Translations under genes and position numbers: made by a program
Notes under the pieces: generated by a model
What the model saw: the letters and a program-made list of their open reading frames with translations, nothing else
The model's database searches: none
Told to the model about the DNA's origin: nothing
Assembly: GCA_003510345.1 (NCBI GenBank)
Contig: DOMW01000059.1
Coordinates: forward strand, 1 to 10,144
Reading direction: 5' to 3'
DNA: 10,144 nucleotides
DNA from: Clostridiales bacterium
GTDB taxonomy: Bacteria; Bacillota; Clostridia; Christensenellales; Christensenellaceae
In this document: one piece after another, positions 1-6,695 of the stretch
Layout: each line of letters starts with the position of its first letter
Position numbering within the stretch: position 1 is the first letter of the stretch

Positions 1-62
1 ACCTACGGTTCTAAAAACTTCCTCCAAGGCACGAATAGTGCTTATACTGTGCTGTGCGGGCA

Positions 63-139
63 CGTCATTGCGGGCTTGACCCGCAATCTATGCTTAAGCC
101 GGCCAGCTTAGAAGATTGCGGATCAAGCCCGCAATGACG
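63..139. repeat. Long imperfect inverted repeat (mobile-hairpin type element)
   Basis: Two 27-base arms (63-89 and 113-139) are reverse complements of each other at 26 of 27 positions. The left arm begins CGTCATTGCGGGCTTGAC. The centre carries a second short stem, TAAGC at 95-99 pairing with GCTTA at 106-110 around a 6-base loop. A transcript of either strand would fold into a long hairpin. There is no T-run after it, so it is not a classical intrinsic terminator. From memory, GTCATTGCGGGC...-type palindromes occur as dispersed repeats in many unrelated bacterial genomes. Only one copy is visible here, so dispersal is inferred. Confidence 0.75.
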
Positions 140-235
140 CAACAGGGGAGGAGGGTCGGTTTCTGCAATGGTGTAAATTCCAAATCTTCCTGCTCCCATT
201 GACGCCCGGCGGCAGCGTCCAAAACTATTTGCGGT

Positions 236-293
236 GGAAAGAATTGCCGTTTCAACAATAGCGCAGGTGCGGGTTCAAATCCCGCTTTCCCAG
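236..293 (+). other. tRNA-like 3' end (T-arm plus acceptor strand), probably a remnant
   Basis: Bases 269-285 form a perfect tRNA T-arm: GCGGG, loop TTCAAAT, CCCGC. The next seven bases, TTTCCCA (286-292), sit where the 3' acceptor strand would be, followed by a possible discriminator G at 293. GGAAA at 236-240 can pair with TTTCC at 286-290. Only 28 bases separate that strand from the T-arm, against roughly 42 in a normal tRNA. I cannot fold a D-arm or an anticodon arm with a 7-base loop, and no CCA is encoded. This is best read as a decayed or partial tRNA, possibly the tRNA-end footprint of an old integration, rather than a functional tRNA gene. Confidence 0.35.
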
Positions 294-426
294 GGAATGC
301 ACTGCACGCCCGTATCGCACACAAGACTTCGGTTTCGCGTCAGTCCTTTCTTTTTTCGGCATGACCCGATTTTAACCGCTGTTCACTTAAAAATTTACAA
401 TCTGGCGAAACTATACAGGATGCCGC

Positions 427-455
427 TTGTATAAATAACCATTCTTCTGTATAAT
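427..455 (+). promoter_or_regulatory. Possible sigma-A promoter for the NAD kinase-argR-recN-spo0A cluster
   Basis: A perfect -10 box TATAAT lies at 450-455. A weak -35 box TTGTAT (427-432, three of six matches) is 17 bases upstream. Transcription would begin near 462, leaving a leader of about 28 bases before the NAD kinase start. The -10 box and spacing are good and the -35 box is poor, so the call is tentative. Confidence 0.45.
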
Positions 456-489
456 ATTAATAGCACACTTTGGTGTTGGGGGAATTCGA

Positions 490-1329
490 TTGAAATTTGG
501 TATTTACACGAACCCGCAGAAAGATAAAAAATACGCGGCTACAAAAAAAGTGCTTGCGGCGCTTAATGAGGCCGGATGTGACGTGTATTATGACGCGCTG
601 ACGGCGCGCGGCCTCGGGCTGGCGGCGTTTCGCGACGCAAAGGAGTGCGACGTGCTCTTTGTGCTGGGGGGGGATGGCACGATATTGCAGGCGGCGCATA
701 AATATGTCCGGTGTGATATCGCGCTGGTGGGCATCAATTTCGGGCGCCTGGGGTTTATGAGCGAGATCGATATTGACGGTATTGTGCCGTTTATACGCAC
801 GGTGCTTGCCGGGAAGTACCGGATAGACGAGCGGACGATGTTAAAAACGCGCGTGCCGAGGGTGGATGAACCGGTTTTGGCTTTGAACGATTTTATCATA
901 ACAAAACAAAGCCGCTCGAAAATGATACGGCTGGATTTATATGTAAACGGCTCGCACGCCGAGCATTACATTGGGGATGGGCTGATCGTCTCTACGCCCA
1001 CGGGTTCCACCGCTTATTCCATGTCCGCAGGCGGGCCTATCATATCGCCCGATATCGCCTGTATGCTGATCACCCCTATTTGCCCGCATTCGATGCACGC
1101 GCGCAGTATTGTGGCAAATTGTACGGATGAGATTACCGTTATGTGCGTGGACACGGCAGGGAAAGTGGGCATATCCGCAGACGGAAGAAAAGAGATGCCG
1201 TTTATGAAGGGCGACGCGATTACAATCACCACAGCCGATATCAAAACAAAATTCCTGCGTGTGGAAGCGGATAATTTTTATTCCCATCTAAAAAGAAAAC
1301 TGGCGCAATGGAACAGGACGGATAACTAA
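490..1329 (+). CDS. nadK: NAD kinase
   Basis: Phosphorylates NAD+ to NADP+ in the cytosol using ATP or polyphosphate, and is the main source of NADP(H). The 279-residue length is normal for the family. The nucleotide-binding motif GGDGT is at residues 60-64. An ND pair at 133-134 sits in the position of the usual NE motif. The highly conserved block from GDGLIVSTPTGSTAY to SAGGPI spans about 162-184 and provides the diacylglycerol-kinase-like substrate fold. The start is a TTG codon placed 5 bases after a G-rich stretch (478-484). It fits the family N-terminus (KFGIYTNPQKD) and no better in-frame ATG precedes it. The stop is 12 bases before argR, a spacing typical of the nadK-argR-recN operon of Clostridia. 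Recognition is secure; the TTG start is likely but unproven. Confidence 0.95.
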   Translation: MKFGIYTNPQKDKKYAATKKVLAALNEAGCDVYYDALTARGLGLAAFRDAKECDVLFVLGGDGTILQAAHKYVRCDIALVGINFGRLGFMSEIDIDGIVPFIRTVLAGKYRIDERTMLKTRVPRVDEPVLALNDFIITKQSRSKMIRLDLYVNGSHAEHYIGDGLIVSTPTGSTAYSMSAGGPIISPDIACMLITPICPHSMHARSIVANCTDEITVMCVDTAGKVGISADGRKEMPFMKGDAITITTADIKTKFLRVEADNFYSHLKRKLAQWNRTDN

Positions 1330-1341
1330 GGGGAACGGGAT

Positions 1342-1800
1342 ATGAAGGCAGAAAGGCAAAACAAGATACTCGAGATCATTTCAAACGGCGATATCGAAAC
1401 ACAGGAAGAACTGGTCGCGGCGCTTTGGAAAGCCCGTTTTAAAGTGACGCAGGCGACAATTTCGCGGGATATCAAGGAACTTCGGCTGGTGAAGATACAA
1501 TCTGGAAGCGGGGCATACAAATATGCGGTCAGCAAAAAAGCGGACGCGATGAATTCCGATATATTACTGCGTATATTCCGCGATACGGCGCGCTCGGTGG
1601 AGTACGCGCAGAATATCATTGTGATAAAAACATTGAGCGGCGGCGCGAACGCCGCGGCGGAAGCGATTGACACATTGGATTTTGAAGGGATACTGGGTTC
1701 GATCGCCGGGGATAACACAATATTTATCGCGACGGTTTCCGCAGGGGCGTCTGCGGATATCGCGGACAGGCTGCACAAGATATTAACACCAAACGCCTGA
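1342..1800 (+). CDS. argR: Arginine repressor ArgR/AhrC
   Basis: Arginine-responsive transcription factor that normally represses arginine biosynthesis and activates catabolism as a hexamer. It has 152 residues, the usual length. The N-terminal winged helix-turn-helix (about residues 5-55) contains the family signature around TQATISRDIKELRLVK. The C-terminal oligomerisation and arginine-binding domain contains EGILGSIAGDNTIFIAT (residues 115-131). Most family members have GDDT where this one has GDNT (residues 123-126), so the second of two ligand-region aspartates is Asn. An AAGGGG ribosome site (1328-1333) lies 8 bases before the ATG. The gene sits between nadK and recN, the standard clostridial arrangement. 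I see no clear ARG box palindrome upstream, so autoregulation is not shown. Confidence 0.95.
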   Translation: MKAERQNKILEIISNGDIETQEELVAALWKARFKVTQATISRDIKELRLVKIQSGSGAYKYAVSKKADAMNSDILLRIFRDTARSVEYAQNIIVIKTLSGGANAAAEAIDTLDFEGILGSIAGDNTIFIATVSAGASADIADRLHKILTPNA

Positions 1801-1810
1801 CGAGGAAGAT

Positions 1811-3517
1811 ATGATACATAGTTTGCGTGTGGAAAACATTGCGCTGATCGATCAATTGAATATTGAGTTTTCAGCCGGCCTGAATGTGCTTTCGGGCGAG
1901 ACGGGGGCGGGGAAATCCGTAATCGTGAATTCCATGAACCTGATCCTGGGTGAGCGCGCCGTGCGCGAGATGGTGCGCGCCGGAAAGGAAAAGGCGTTTG
2001 TGGAGGCTGTGCTGTACCTTCCGGAGGAAGTGGCAGCGCCGCTGTTCGCCCAATACGGCATTGCGCCGGAAGAAGAACTGATCGTGAGCAGGGAAGTATC
2101 CACAGCAGGCAAAAATGTATGCCGGATCAACGGCAACGCGGTGAACCTTTCCACGCTCAAGGGGTTTATGGACCACGCGGCCGACCTGTTGGGGCAGCAT
2201 GAGCACCAATCGCTGCTGCACCCGGAAAACCACCTTGCGCTGGTGGATTCTTTCGGCGGGCGGCAGATCGGGGCGCTCAAGAGCTTGATCGCCGGGGAAT
2301 ACCAAAAGCTGAACGGGCTGCTCCGGCGGCAAAAAAGTTTTGGGGGCGACCCCGCCGAACGGCAAAACAAAGCTGATTTACTGCGGTTTCAAGTGGATGA
2401 GCTGCAAGAGGCCGGCCTCAAAGAAGGGGAATATGAAGCGCTTATGCAGGAGCGGGCGGTTCTTTCAAACGCGCAAACCATCGCGGCGGCGCTGAGCGCC
2501 GGTTATGAGATATTGTATGCGGCGGAGCATGTGGAGGCGAGCGTGCTCTCCACAATAAAGAGTGTGATGGACGAACTTTCCGCCATCGCGGCGTACCGGC
2601 AGGAATACGACGAGCTTTACCGGCGTGTAGAGGAAAGCTATTACGCGCTGGAGGACGCGGCGCAGGATATCGGCAAAGAGGCGGGGCGCGTTTCTTTTGA
2701 CGAGCAGCGCCAGAACGAAGTGGAAGACCGCATCGAGCTTTTGAATACGCTGAAAAGGAAATACCAGGCGGCGGACGCGGACGAGCTTTTACACATGCTT
2801 GCGCAAAAACAAGAGGAGCTTGACGCTCTTGCGCATTCGGAGGAACTGCTGCAAGAGCTGGAAGCGGATATCGCGCGGGAAAAAGACGCGCTGTACGGGC
2901 GCTATGAAGAGCTGCACAGCCTGCGCGAGAAGGCGGCGGCGGCAATTTCTAAACGACTTACAGCGGAACTTGCAGAGCTTGCCATAGCAGGTGCGCGCTT
3001 TGAAGTGCGTTTTACCGGCGTACCGTCCAAAGAGGAAACTGTTTTTTCCGCGGCCGGCCCGGAACAAGCGGAGTTTTATTTCGCGGCAAACGCGGGTGAG
3101 CCGTTAAAGCCGCTCGGCAAAGTGGCGTCCGGCGGCGAGATATCCCGCGTGATGCTGGCGTTTAAGAGCGTGATCGCCGAGGCGGACAGCATCCCCACCA
3201 TGATATTTGACGAGATCGATACGGGGATCAGCGGGCATACGGCGCATGTCGTTGCGCAAAAGCTCGCGGCCCTCACAAAAAACAGGCAAGTGATTTGTGT
3301 GACGCACCTGCCGCAGATCGCGGCGATGGGGGACAGGAATTTTCTGATCGAAAAGATCTCGGGTAAAGATAGTGTGAACACGCGGATATTGCAGCTCTCG
3401 GGGCAGGCAGCGGAAGAAGAAATCGCGCGGATGGCCGGCGGCATGCAAACGGAAAACGCATTGGCGTATGCGCGGGAATTACTGGAGCACGCGCGGAAGT
3501 TTAAGTTGGGTGTGTAA
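1811..3517 (+). CDS. recN: DNA repair protein RecN
   Basis: SMC-like ATPase that acts early in recombinational repair of double-strand breaks, bridging DNA ends on the nucleoid. It has 568 residues, close to the family norm. The Walker A motif GETGAGKS is at residues 29-36, following the family N-terminus (LRVENIALID). The middle, about residues 160-400, is rich in Glu, Ala, Leu and Lys and looks like the two helices of a coiled coil. The ABC signature ASGGEISRVMLAFK starts at residue 439, and Walker B MIFDEIDTGISG starts at 464. The conserved CVTHLPQIAAMGD block follows. All ATPase elements are intact. A GAGGA site (1802-1806) precedes the ATG, which is 10 bases after the argR stop. The next gene begins one base after the recN stop, which suggests translational coupling. 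Confidence 0.96.
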   Translation: MIHSLRVENIALIDQLNIEFSAGLNVLSGETGAGKSVIVNSMNLILGERAVREMVRAGKEKAFVEAVLYLPEEVAAPLFAQYGIAPEEELIVSREVSTAGKNVCRINGNAVNLSTLKGFMDHAADLLGQHEHQSLLHPENHLALVDSFGGRQIGALKSLIAGEYQKLNGLLRRQKSFGGDPAERQNKADLLRFQVDELQEAGLKEGEYEALMQERAVLSNAQTIAAALSAGYEILYAAEHVEASVLSTIKSVMDELSAIAAYRQEYDELYRRVEESYYALEDAAQDIGKEAGRVSFDEQRQNEVEDRIELLNTLKRKYQAADADELLHMLAQKQEELDALAHSEELLQELEADIAREKDALYGRYEELHSLREKAAAAISKRLTAELAELAIAGARFEVRFTGVPSKEETVFSAAGPEQAEFYFAANAGEPLKPLGKVASGGEISRVMLAFKSVIAEADSIPTMIFDEIDTGISGHTAHVVAQKLAALTKNRQVICVTHLPQIAAMGDRNFLIEKISGKDSVNTRILQLSGQAAEEEIARMAGGMQTENALAYARELLEHARKFKLGV

Positions 3518-3518
3518 A

Positions 3519-4271
3519 TTGATTAGATTTAAAAAGACATTGATCGTGGAACAGAATAGAGAGTATGTAATACATATTCGCGAAATGCTTTCGGGTATCA
3601 CCGATAATATTTTTTTTTGCCTGGACGGGAAAGAAGCGGTGCAGCTATATGACGACCACAAGCCGGACTTGATCCTCGTGGAGGCGATTTTGCCGAAACT
3701 GGACGGTTTTGCCATTCTGGAGCATATTGAAAAGAGCGGCCTTACGCACGTTAAGATAATGCTTACGTCTATAAACCAGGATATCATCATAAAAAAAGCG
3801 TTTGAGCTGGGTGCCGATTACCTGTTTGTAAAACCGTATGACAGGGAGACTTTCGCAAAGCGCATTTGTGACGTGCGGGATTATAAGCTGTATGGCGGCA
3901 GGCGGCCGCCGTTGTCACAGGCCGAAGACCTGCGGACGCAAATTACAAATACGCTTAAGGAGTTTGGCATTCCCGCGAAGATCAAGGGGTACAGCTACCT
4001 GCGCGAAGCGCTGCTGATTGCCTGCGATAATTTTTCCGTGCTGAGCTCGATCAACAAAAACATATACAAGGTATTGGCGGCGCGCTTTGATACCACGGAT
4101 AAGTGTGTGGAGCGGAATATCCGCCACGCGATCGAAACGTCGGCAAACAGGGGGGATATCGAAGCCTACTACCGCTATTTCGGTTTTTCCGTCGACTCCA
4201 ACAAGGGAAAGCCGACCAACGGGGAATTTATTGCCGCTATAGCGGATAAGATATTATTGCAAAAGGGCTGA
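3519..4271 (+). CDS. spo0A: Spo0A-family response regulator with a degenerate receiver domain
   Basis: Spo0A is the master regulator of sporulation and stationary-phase genes, normally activated by phosphorylation of one aspartate. The protein has 250 residues (Bacillus subtilis Spo0A, recalled as about 267). The C-terminal DNA-binding domain (about 135-250) is clearly Spo0A, with IKGYSYLREA, ERNIRHAIE and GKPTNGEFIAAIADK. The receiver domain (about 5-120) keeps the switch Thr (T83, MLTS) and Lys (K105, VKPYD). The phospho-acceptor aspartate is replaced by Glu (E55, LILVEAILPKLDG), and the acidic pair is E11-Q12 instead of Asp-Asp. Phosphorylation by the normal route is therefore doubtful; Glu may mimic the phosphorylated state. 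The start is TTG, one base after the recN stop, with a weak ribosome site, so translation probably depends on coupling. spoIVB, usually between recN and spo0A, is missing. Family identity is secure; a sporulation role is not. Confidence 0.93.
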   Translation: MIRFKKTLIVEQNREYVIHIREMLSGITDNIFFCLDGKEAVQLYDDHKPDLILVEAILPKLDGFAILEHIEKSGLTHVKIMLTSINQDIIIKKAFELGADYLFVKPYDRETFAKRICDVRDYKLYGGRRPPLSQAEDLRTQITNTLKEFGIPAKIKGYSYLREALLIACDNFSVLSSINKNIYKVLAARFDTTDKCVERNIRHAIETSANRGDIEAYYRYFGFSVDSNKGKPTNGEFIAAIADKILLQKG

Positions 4272-4318
4272 CATTTGCTGAACTGTGTTTAATACGAGAA
4301 TATGAAGGGAGTGTGTTT

Positions 4319-5131
4319 ATGTTGAATAGAATTATGACCGCAAAAAGCTACATTGAAAGCCGCACCGGTTTTCGCCCGGAGGTTGCAGTTGTGCTCGGTT
4401 CCGGGCTGGGGGATTACGCGCAAACGATCGAGCCGGAAATAGAATTTTCCTATGGAGATATCCCCGGCTTCCCCGTTTCCACCGCGCCCGGCCACGCAGG
4501 CACGCTGACGTTTGGGCAAAAGTGCGGCAAACGCGTCGCGCTTTTTTCCGGGCGGTTCCACTGCTATGAGGGGTACAGCGCCGCGGAGACCGTGATACCG
4601 CTTAGAACCGCTTTTTTGCTGGGCGTGAAGACGGCGCTTCTCACAAATGCGTCGGGCGGGATCAACGAGTCATTTAAGGCCGGAGACCTGATGGTGGTGC
4701 GCGACCATATAAATTTCTCTGCCAGAAACGCTTTAACGGGCGGCAACATAGACGAGCTGGGGCCGCGCTTCCCGGATATGTCGTTTGCGTATTGCGGCAG
4801 GCTCAACGAGCTGCTGTTTGAATCCGCGGAAGCGGCTGGTGTAACGCTTAAGAGCGGTGTTTACGCCTATATGGTTGGCCCTTCATATGAAACACCGGCG
4901 GAGATTCGCGCGCTTCGGACGCTCGGCGGGGACGCTGTGGGTATGTCCACGGTACACGAGGCGGTCGCCTGCGCGCATGCAAGGGTGGAAATGGCCGCGC
5001 TTTCCTGCATTAGCAATCTTGCGGCGGGTGTTGCCAAGCACGCGCTTACGCACGAAGAGGTAATGGCGGCGGGCAAGGCAGCCTCCGGAAAAATGACGGC
5101 GATAGCGGATGGGTTTATAGAGCGCGTTTGA
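4319..5131 (+). CDS. punA: Purine nucleoside phosphorylase (trimeric PNP type)
   Basis: Cleaves purine ribo- and deoxyribonucleosides with phosphate to the free base and (deoxy)ribose-1-phosphate, for purine salvage in the cytosol. It has 270 residues, normal for the trimeric class. Visible elements are GSGLG (27-31, phosphate loop), GHAG (58-61), GRFHCYEGY (78-86), TNASGG (109-114), the purine-site Glu in SYETPAE (E191), GMST (208-211) and the Asn in ISNLAAG (N233). The Glu and Asn correspond to the residues that give the human enzyme its 6-oxopurine preference, so guanosine/inosine specificity is inferred. The usual STVPE reads STVHE here (210-214), a small oddity. ATG 4319 was chosen over GTG 4313 because GAAGGGA (4304-4310) is 8 bases from the ATG but only 2 from the GTG. 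It lies 47 bases after spo0A with no terminator between, so read-through is possible. Confidence 0.94.
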   Translation: MLNRIMTAKSYIESRTGFRPEVAVVLGSGLGDYAQTIEPEIEFSYGDIPGFPVSTAPGHAGTLTFGQKCGKRVALFSGRFHCYEGYSAAETVIPLRTAFLLGVKTALLTNASGGINESFKAGDLMVVRDHINFSARNALTGGNIDELGPRFPDMSFAYCGRLNELLFESAEAAGVTLKSGVYAYMVGPSYETPAEIRALRTLGGDAVGMSTVHEAVACAHARVEMAALSCISNLAAGVAKHALTHEEVMAAGKAASGKMTAIADGFIERV

Positions 5132-5156
5132 CCAGGCTTGCGATCCGTGCTAAAAT
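5128..5156 (+). promoter_or_regulatory. Sigma-A type promoter for the M50-scpA-scpB-rluB operon
   Basis: TTGACC (5128-5133, five of six matches to the -35 consensus) is separated by exactly 17 bases from TAAAAT (5151-5156, five of six matches to the -10 consensus). The -35 box overlaps the pnp stop codon TGA at 5129-5131. Transcription would start near 5163, giving a leader of about 100 bases before the M50 protease gene. I see no strong hairpin or terminator in that leader. Confidence 0.6.
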
Positions 5157-5263
5157 ATTAAAGCGTGGAAATAGTAATACGAATCACTGATAGAAAAACC
5201 TAAAAAGAGTGTATTAATGGGTAAATGGTATAACAAAGTATAACGATTGAAGGATGAAAGATT

Positions 5264-5950
5264 ATGTTTTTTGTTTCCAACTGGACAAGCCCCGAATATT
5301 GGCTGGCTGTATTATACAGGGTGCCGGCAATCCTTTTTGCGCTTTCCGCGCATGAATGTGCCCACGCGTGGGCGGCTTACAAGGCGGGCGACCCGACGGC
5401 GCGCAACCTTGGCAGGATCACGCTAGACCCGACAAAGCACCTAGACCTTTTCGGCACGATCTGCCTGCTGCTGTTCGGGTTTGGCTGGGCAAAGCCCGTA
5501 CCTATCAATTCACGCAATTTCAAGCACGGGCGCAAGGACAATGTATGGGTGTCGCTTTCCGGCATACTGACAAACCTGCTGCTTTCGTTTGTGTTTTCGC
5601 TGGTGCTGTACATATCGGTTCTGGGCGGCGCCACCAACGCGATTTACATCAACATACTTATCCCGTTCATCTATATCAATATAGCGCTTGCTGTGTTTAA
5701 CCTGATCCCCATCCCGCCGCTCGACGGCTTTCAGTTCATATCCGGCCTTTTTTTCCGCAAAGCGGCGCGGGCGGTGAACGTGCTGAACCGGTACGGGTTC
5801 ATCATATTGGTCATACTGATGATCACGGGTGTGATCGGTACGATCTTAGGATATGTCAGCGGATTTCTGGTAAACGCTTACGACGGGCTCTTTTCGCTTT
5901 TCGCGCCGGATGCAAGGGGGCTGCTGCCTTATGTCCTTGCTTTTGGATGA
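5264..5950 (+). CDS. Site-2 protease-like M50 family membrane metalloprotease
   Basis: Membrane protein of 228 residues in the short M50 (Rce1-independent, YwhC/YdjL-like) group of site-2 protease relatives, which cleave substrates within or near the membrane. The zinc motif HECAH is at residues 30-34, inside the first hydrophobic segment (SAHECAHAW). The third-ligand region NLIPIPPLDG is at 146-155, with D154. The GxxxN-like stretch LSGILTNLLLSF is at about 98-109. Four to five hydrophobic segments are visible (about 12-30, 63-75, 98-120, 126-150, 178-202), and no PDZ domain. The catalytic residues appear intact, so it is probably an active protease, but its substrate is unknown. The ribosome site AAGGA (5250-5254) is 9 bases before the ATG. 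Such genes often precede scpA in Clostridia; the functional link is not established. Confidence 0.9.
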   Translation: MFFVSNWTSPEYWLAVLYRVPAILFALSAHECAHAWAAYKAGDPTARNLGRITLDPTKHLDLFGTICLLLFGFGWAKPVPINSRNFKHGRKDNVWVSLSGILTNLLLSFVFSLVLYISVLGGATNAIYINILIPFIYINIALAVFNLIPIPPLDGFQFISGLFFRKAARAVNVLNRYGFIILVILMITGVIGTILGYVSGFLVNAYDGLFSLFAPDARGLLPYVLAFG

Positions 5951-6695
5951 GCGGGCGCAAGTATTTAGGCTGGCGCAATTTGAAGGCCCGCTTGACCTGC
6001 TGCTGCACTTAATAAAAAAAGCTGAAATAGACTTACAGGATATTTTTGTTTCGGAGATCACCGAACAGTACCTCGTGTATATGGATCAACTGGGGGAGAT
6101 CGACATGGATCGCGCAAGCGATTTTCTTACTGTCGCCGCCACGCTGCTTTACATTAAATCGCGCGCGTTGCTGCCCGTGAAGGTGGAGGACGAGGAGACG
6201 GAAGACCCGGAAACAGAGCTTTTGCGCCGCCTGCGCGCCTATCAGATATTTAAGGAAGCGGGCGAAAAGCTTGCCGAAATGGGAAAAAACGCAACCGGTG
6301 TATTCTACAAGCTGCCGGAGGAACTTTTTGACGGGCAGCAGGAGTTCTTTTTGGAAGATACGGACGCCGAAGCGCTGTACCAGGCGTTTTTATCCGTATT
6401 GAAAAACCGGAAGGAACGCGAGAACGAAGCGCAGGAACACGTGGAAATACACGGCGACCAGTTCAGCATCAGGCGGCAGAAAAGCAAAATACTGCTCTTT
6501 GTACAGAACGCGGGCAAGCTTTCCTTTACAAGGCTGTTTGCAGGGAGTGTTTCCGCTATGGAGATTGCCGTCACGTTTATCGGGTTGATCGAGCTTTGGC
6601 ATGAGGGCAGGGTGCAAGTGGAACAAAAAGGTTTTAAGAATGAAATCATGATCAGCTATAGCGGCGAGGGGGGCGGGCGCGTTGAACAGGAATGA
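5931..6695 (+). CDS. scpA: Segregation and condensation protein A (kleisin ScpA)
   Basis: Kleisin subunit that bridges the heads of the SMC dimer in the bacterial condensin complex and is needed for chromosome compaction and segregation. It has 254 residues, normal length. The N-terminal SMC-neck-binding region has the hallmark FEGPLDLLLHLIKK (18-31). The block DFLTVAATLLYIKSRALLP (64-82) follows. The C-terminal winged helix around KLSFTRLFAG...AMEIAVTFIGLIELWHEGRV would contact the other SMC head. ATG 5931 was chosen over ATG 5910 because AAGGGGG (5914-5920) is placed 10 bases before it; the family N-terminus also fits the shorter form. The start overlaps the end of the M50 gene by 20 bases and the end overlaps scpB by 14, so translation is likely coupled. 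Confidence 0.95.
   Translation: MSLLLDERAQVFRLAQFEGPLDLLLHLIKKAEIDLQDIFVSEITEQYLVYMDQLGEIDMDRASDFLTVAATLLYIKSRALLPVKVEDEETEDPETELLRRLRAYQIFKEAGEKLAEMGKNATGVFYKLPEELFDGQQEFFLEDTDAEALYQAFLSVLKNRKERENEAQEHVEIHGDQFSIRRQKSKILLFVQNAGKLSFTRLFAGSVSAMEIAVTFIGLIELWHEGRVQVEQKGFKNEIMISYSGEGGGRVEQE

Noticed and set aside
94..324. Minus-strand open frame encoding AGFEPAPALLL
   Set aside because: The GFEP-type peptide is the well-known antisense reading of a tRNA T-arm, and the frame also runs across the hairpin repeat. No ribosome site supports it.
320..357. Possible intrinsic terminator before the TTTCTTTTTT run
   Set aside because: Only a four-base GACT/AGTC stem with a 13-base loop can be drawn, which is too weak.
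4313..4321. GTG at 4313 as the pnp start
   Set aside because: It is only 2 bases from the GAAGGGA ribosome site; ATG 4319 has an 8-base spacing.
5218..5244. Eight-codon mini-ORF (MGKWYNKV) in the leader before the M50 gene
   Set aside because: It has no ribosome site and no attenuator-like hairpins or repeated codons, so a leader peptide is not supported.
5910..5933. ATG at 5910 as the scpA start
   Set aside because: The AAGGGGG site (5914-5920) lies downstream of it and fits ATG 5931. The extra residues do not resemble the ScpA N-terminus.
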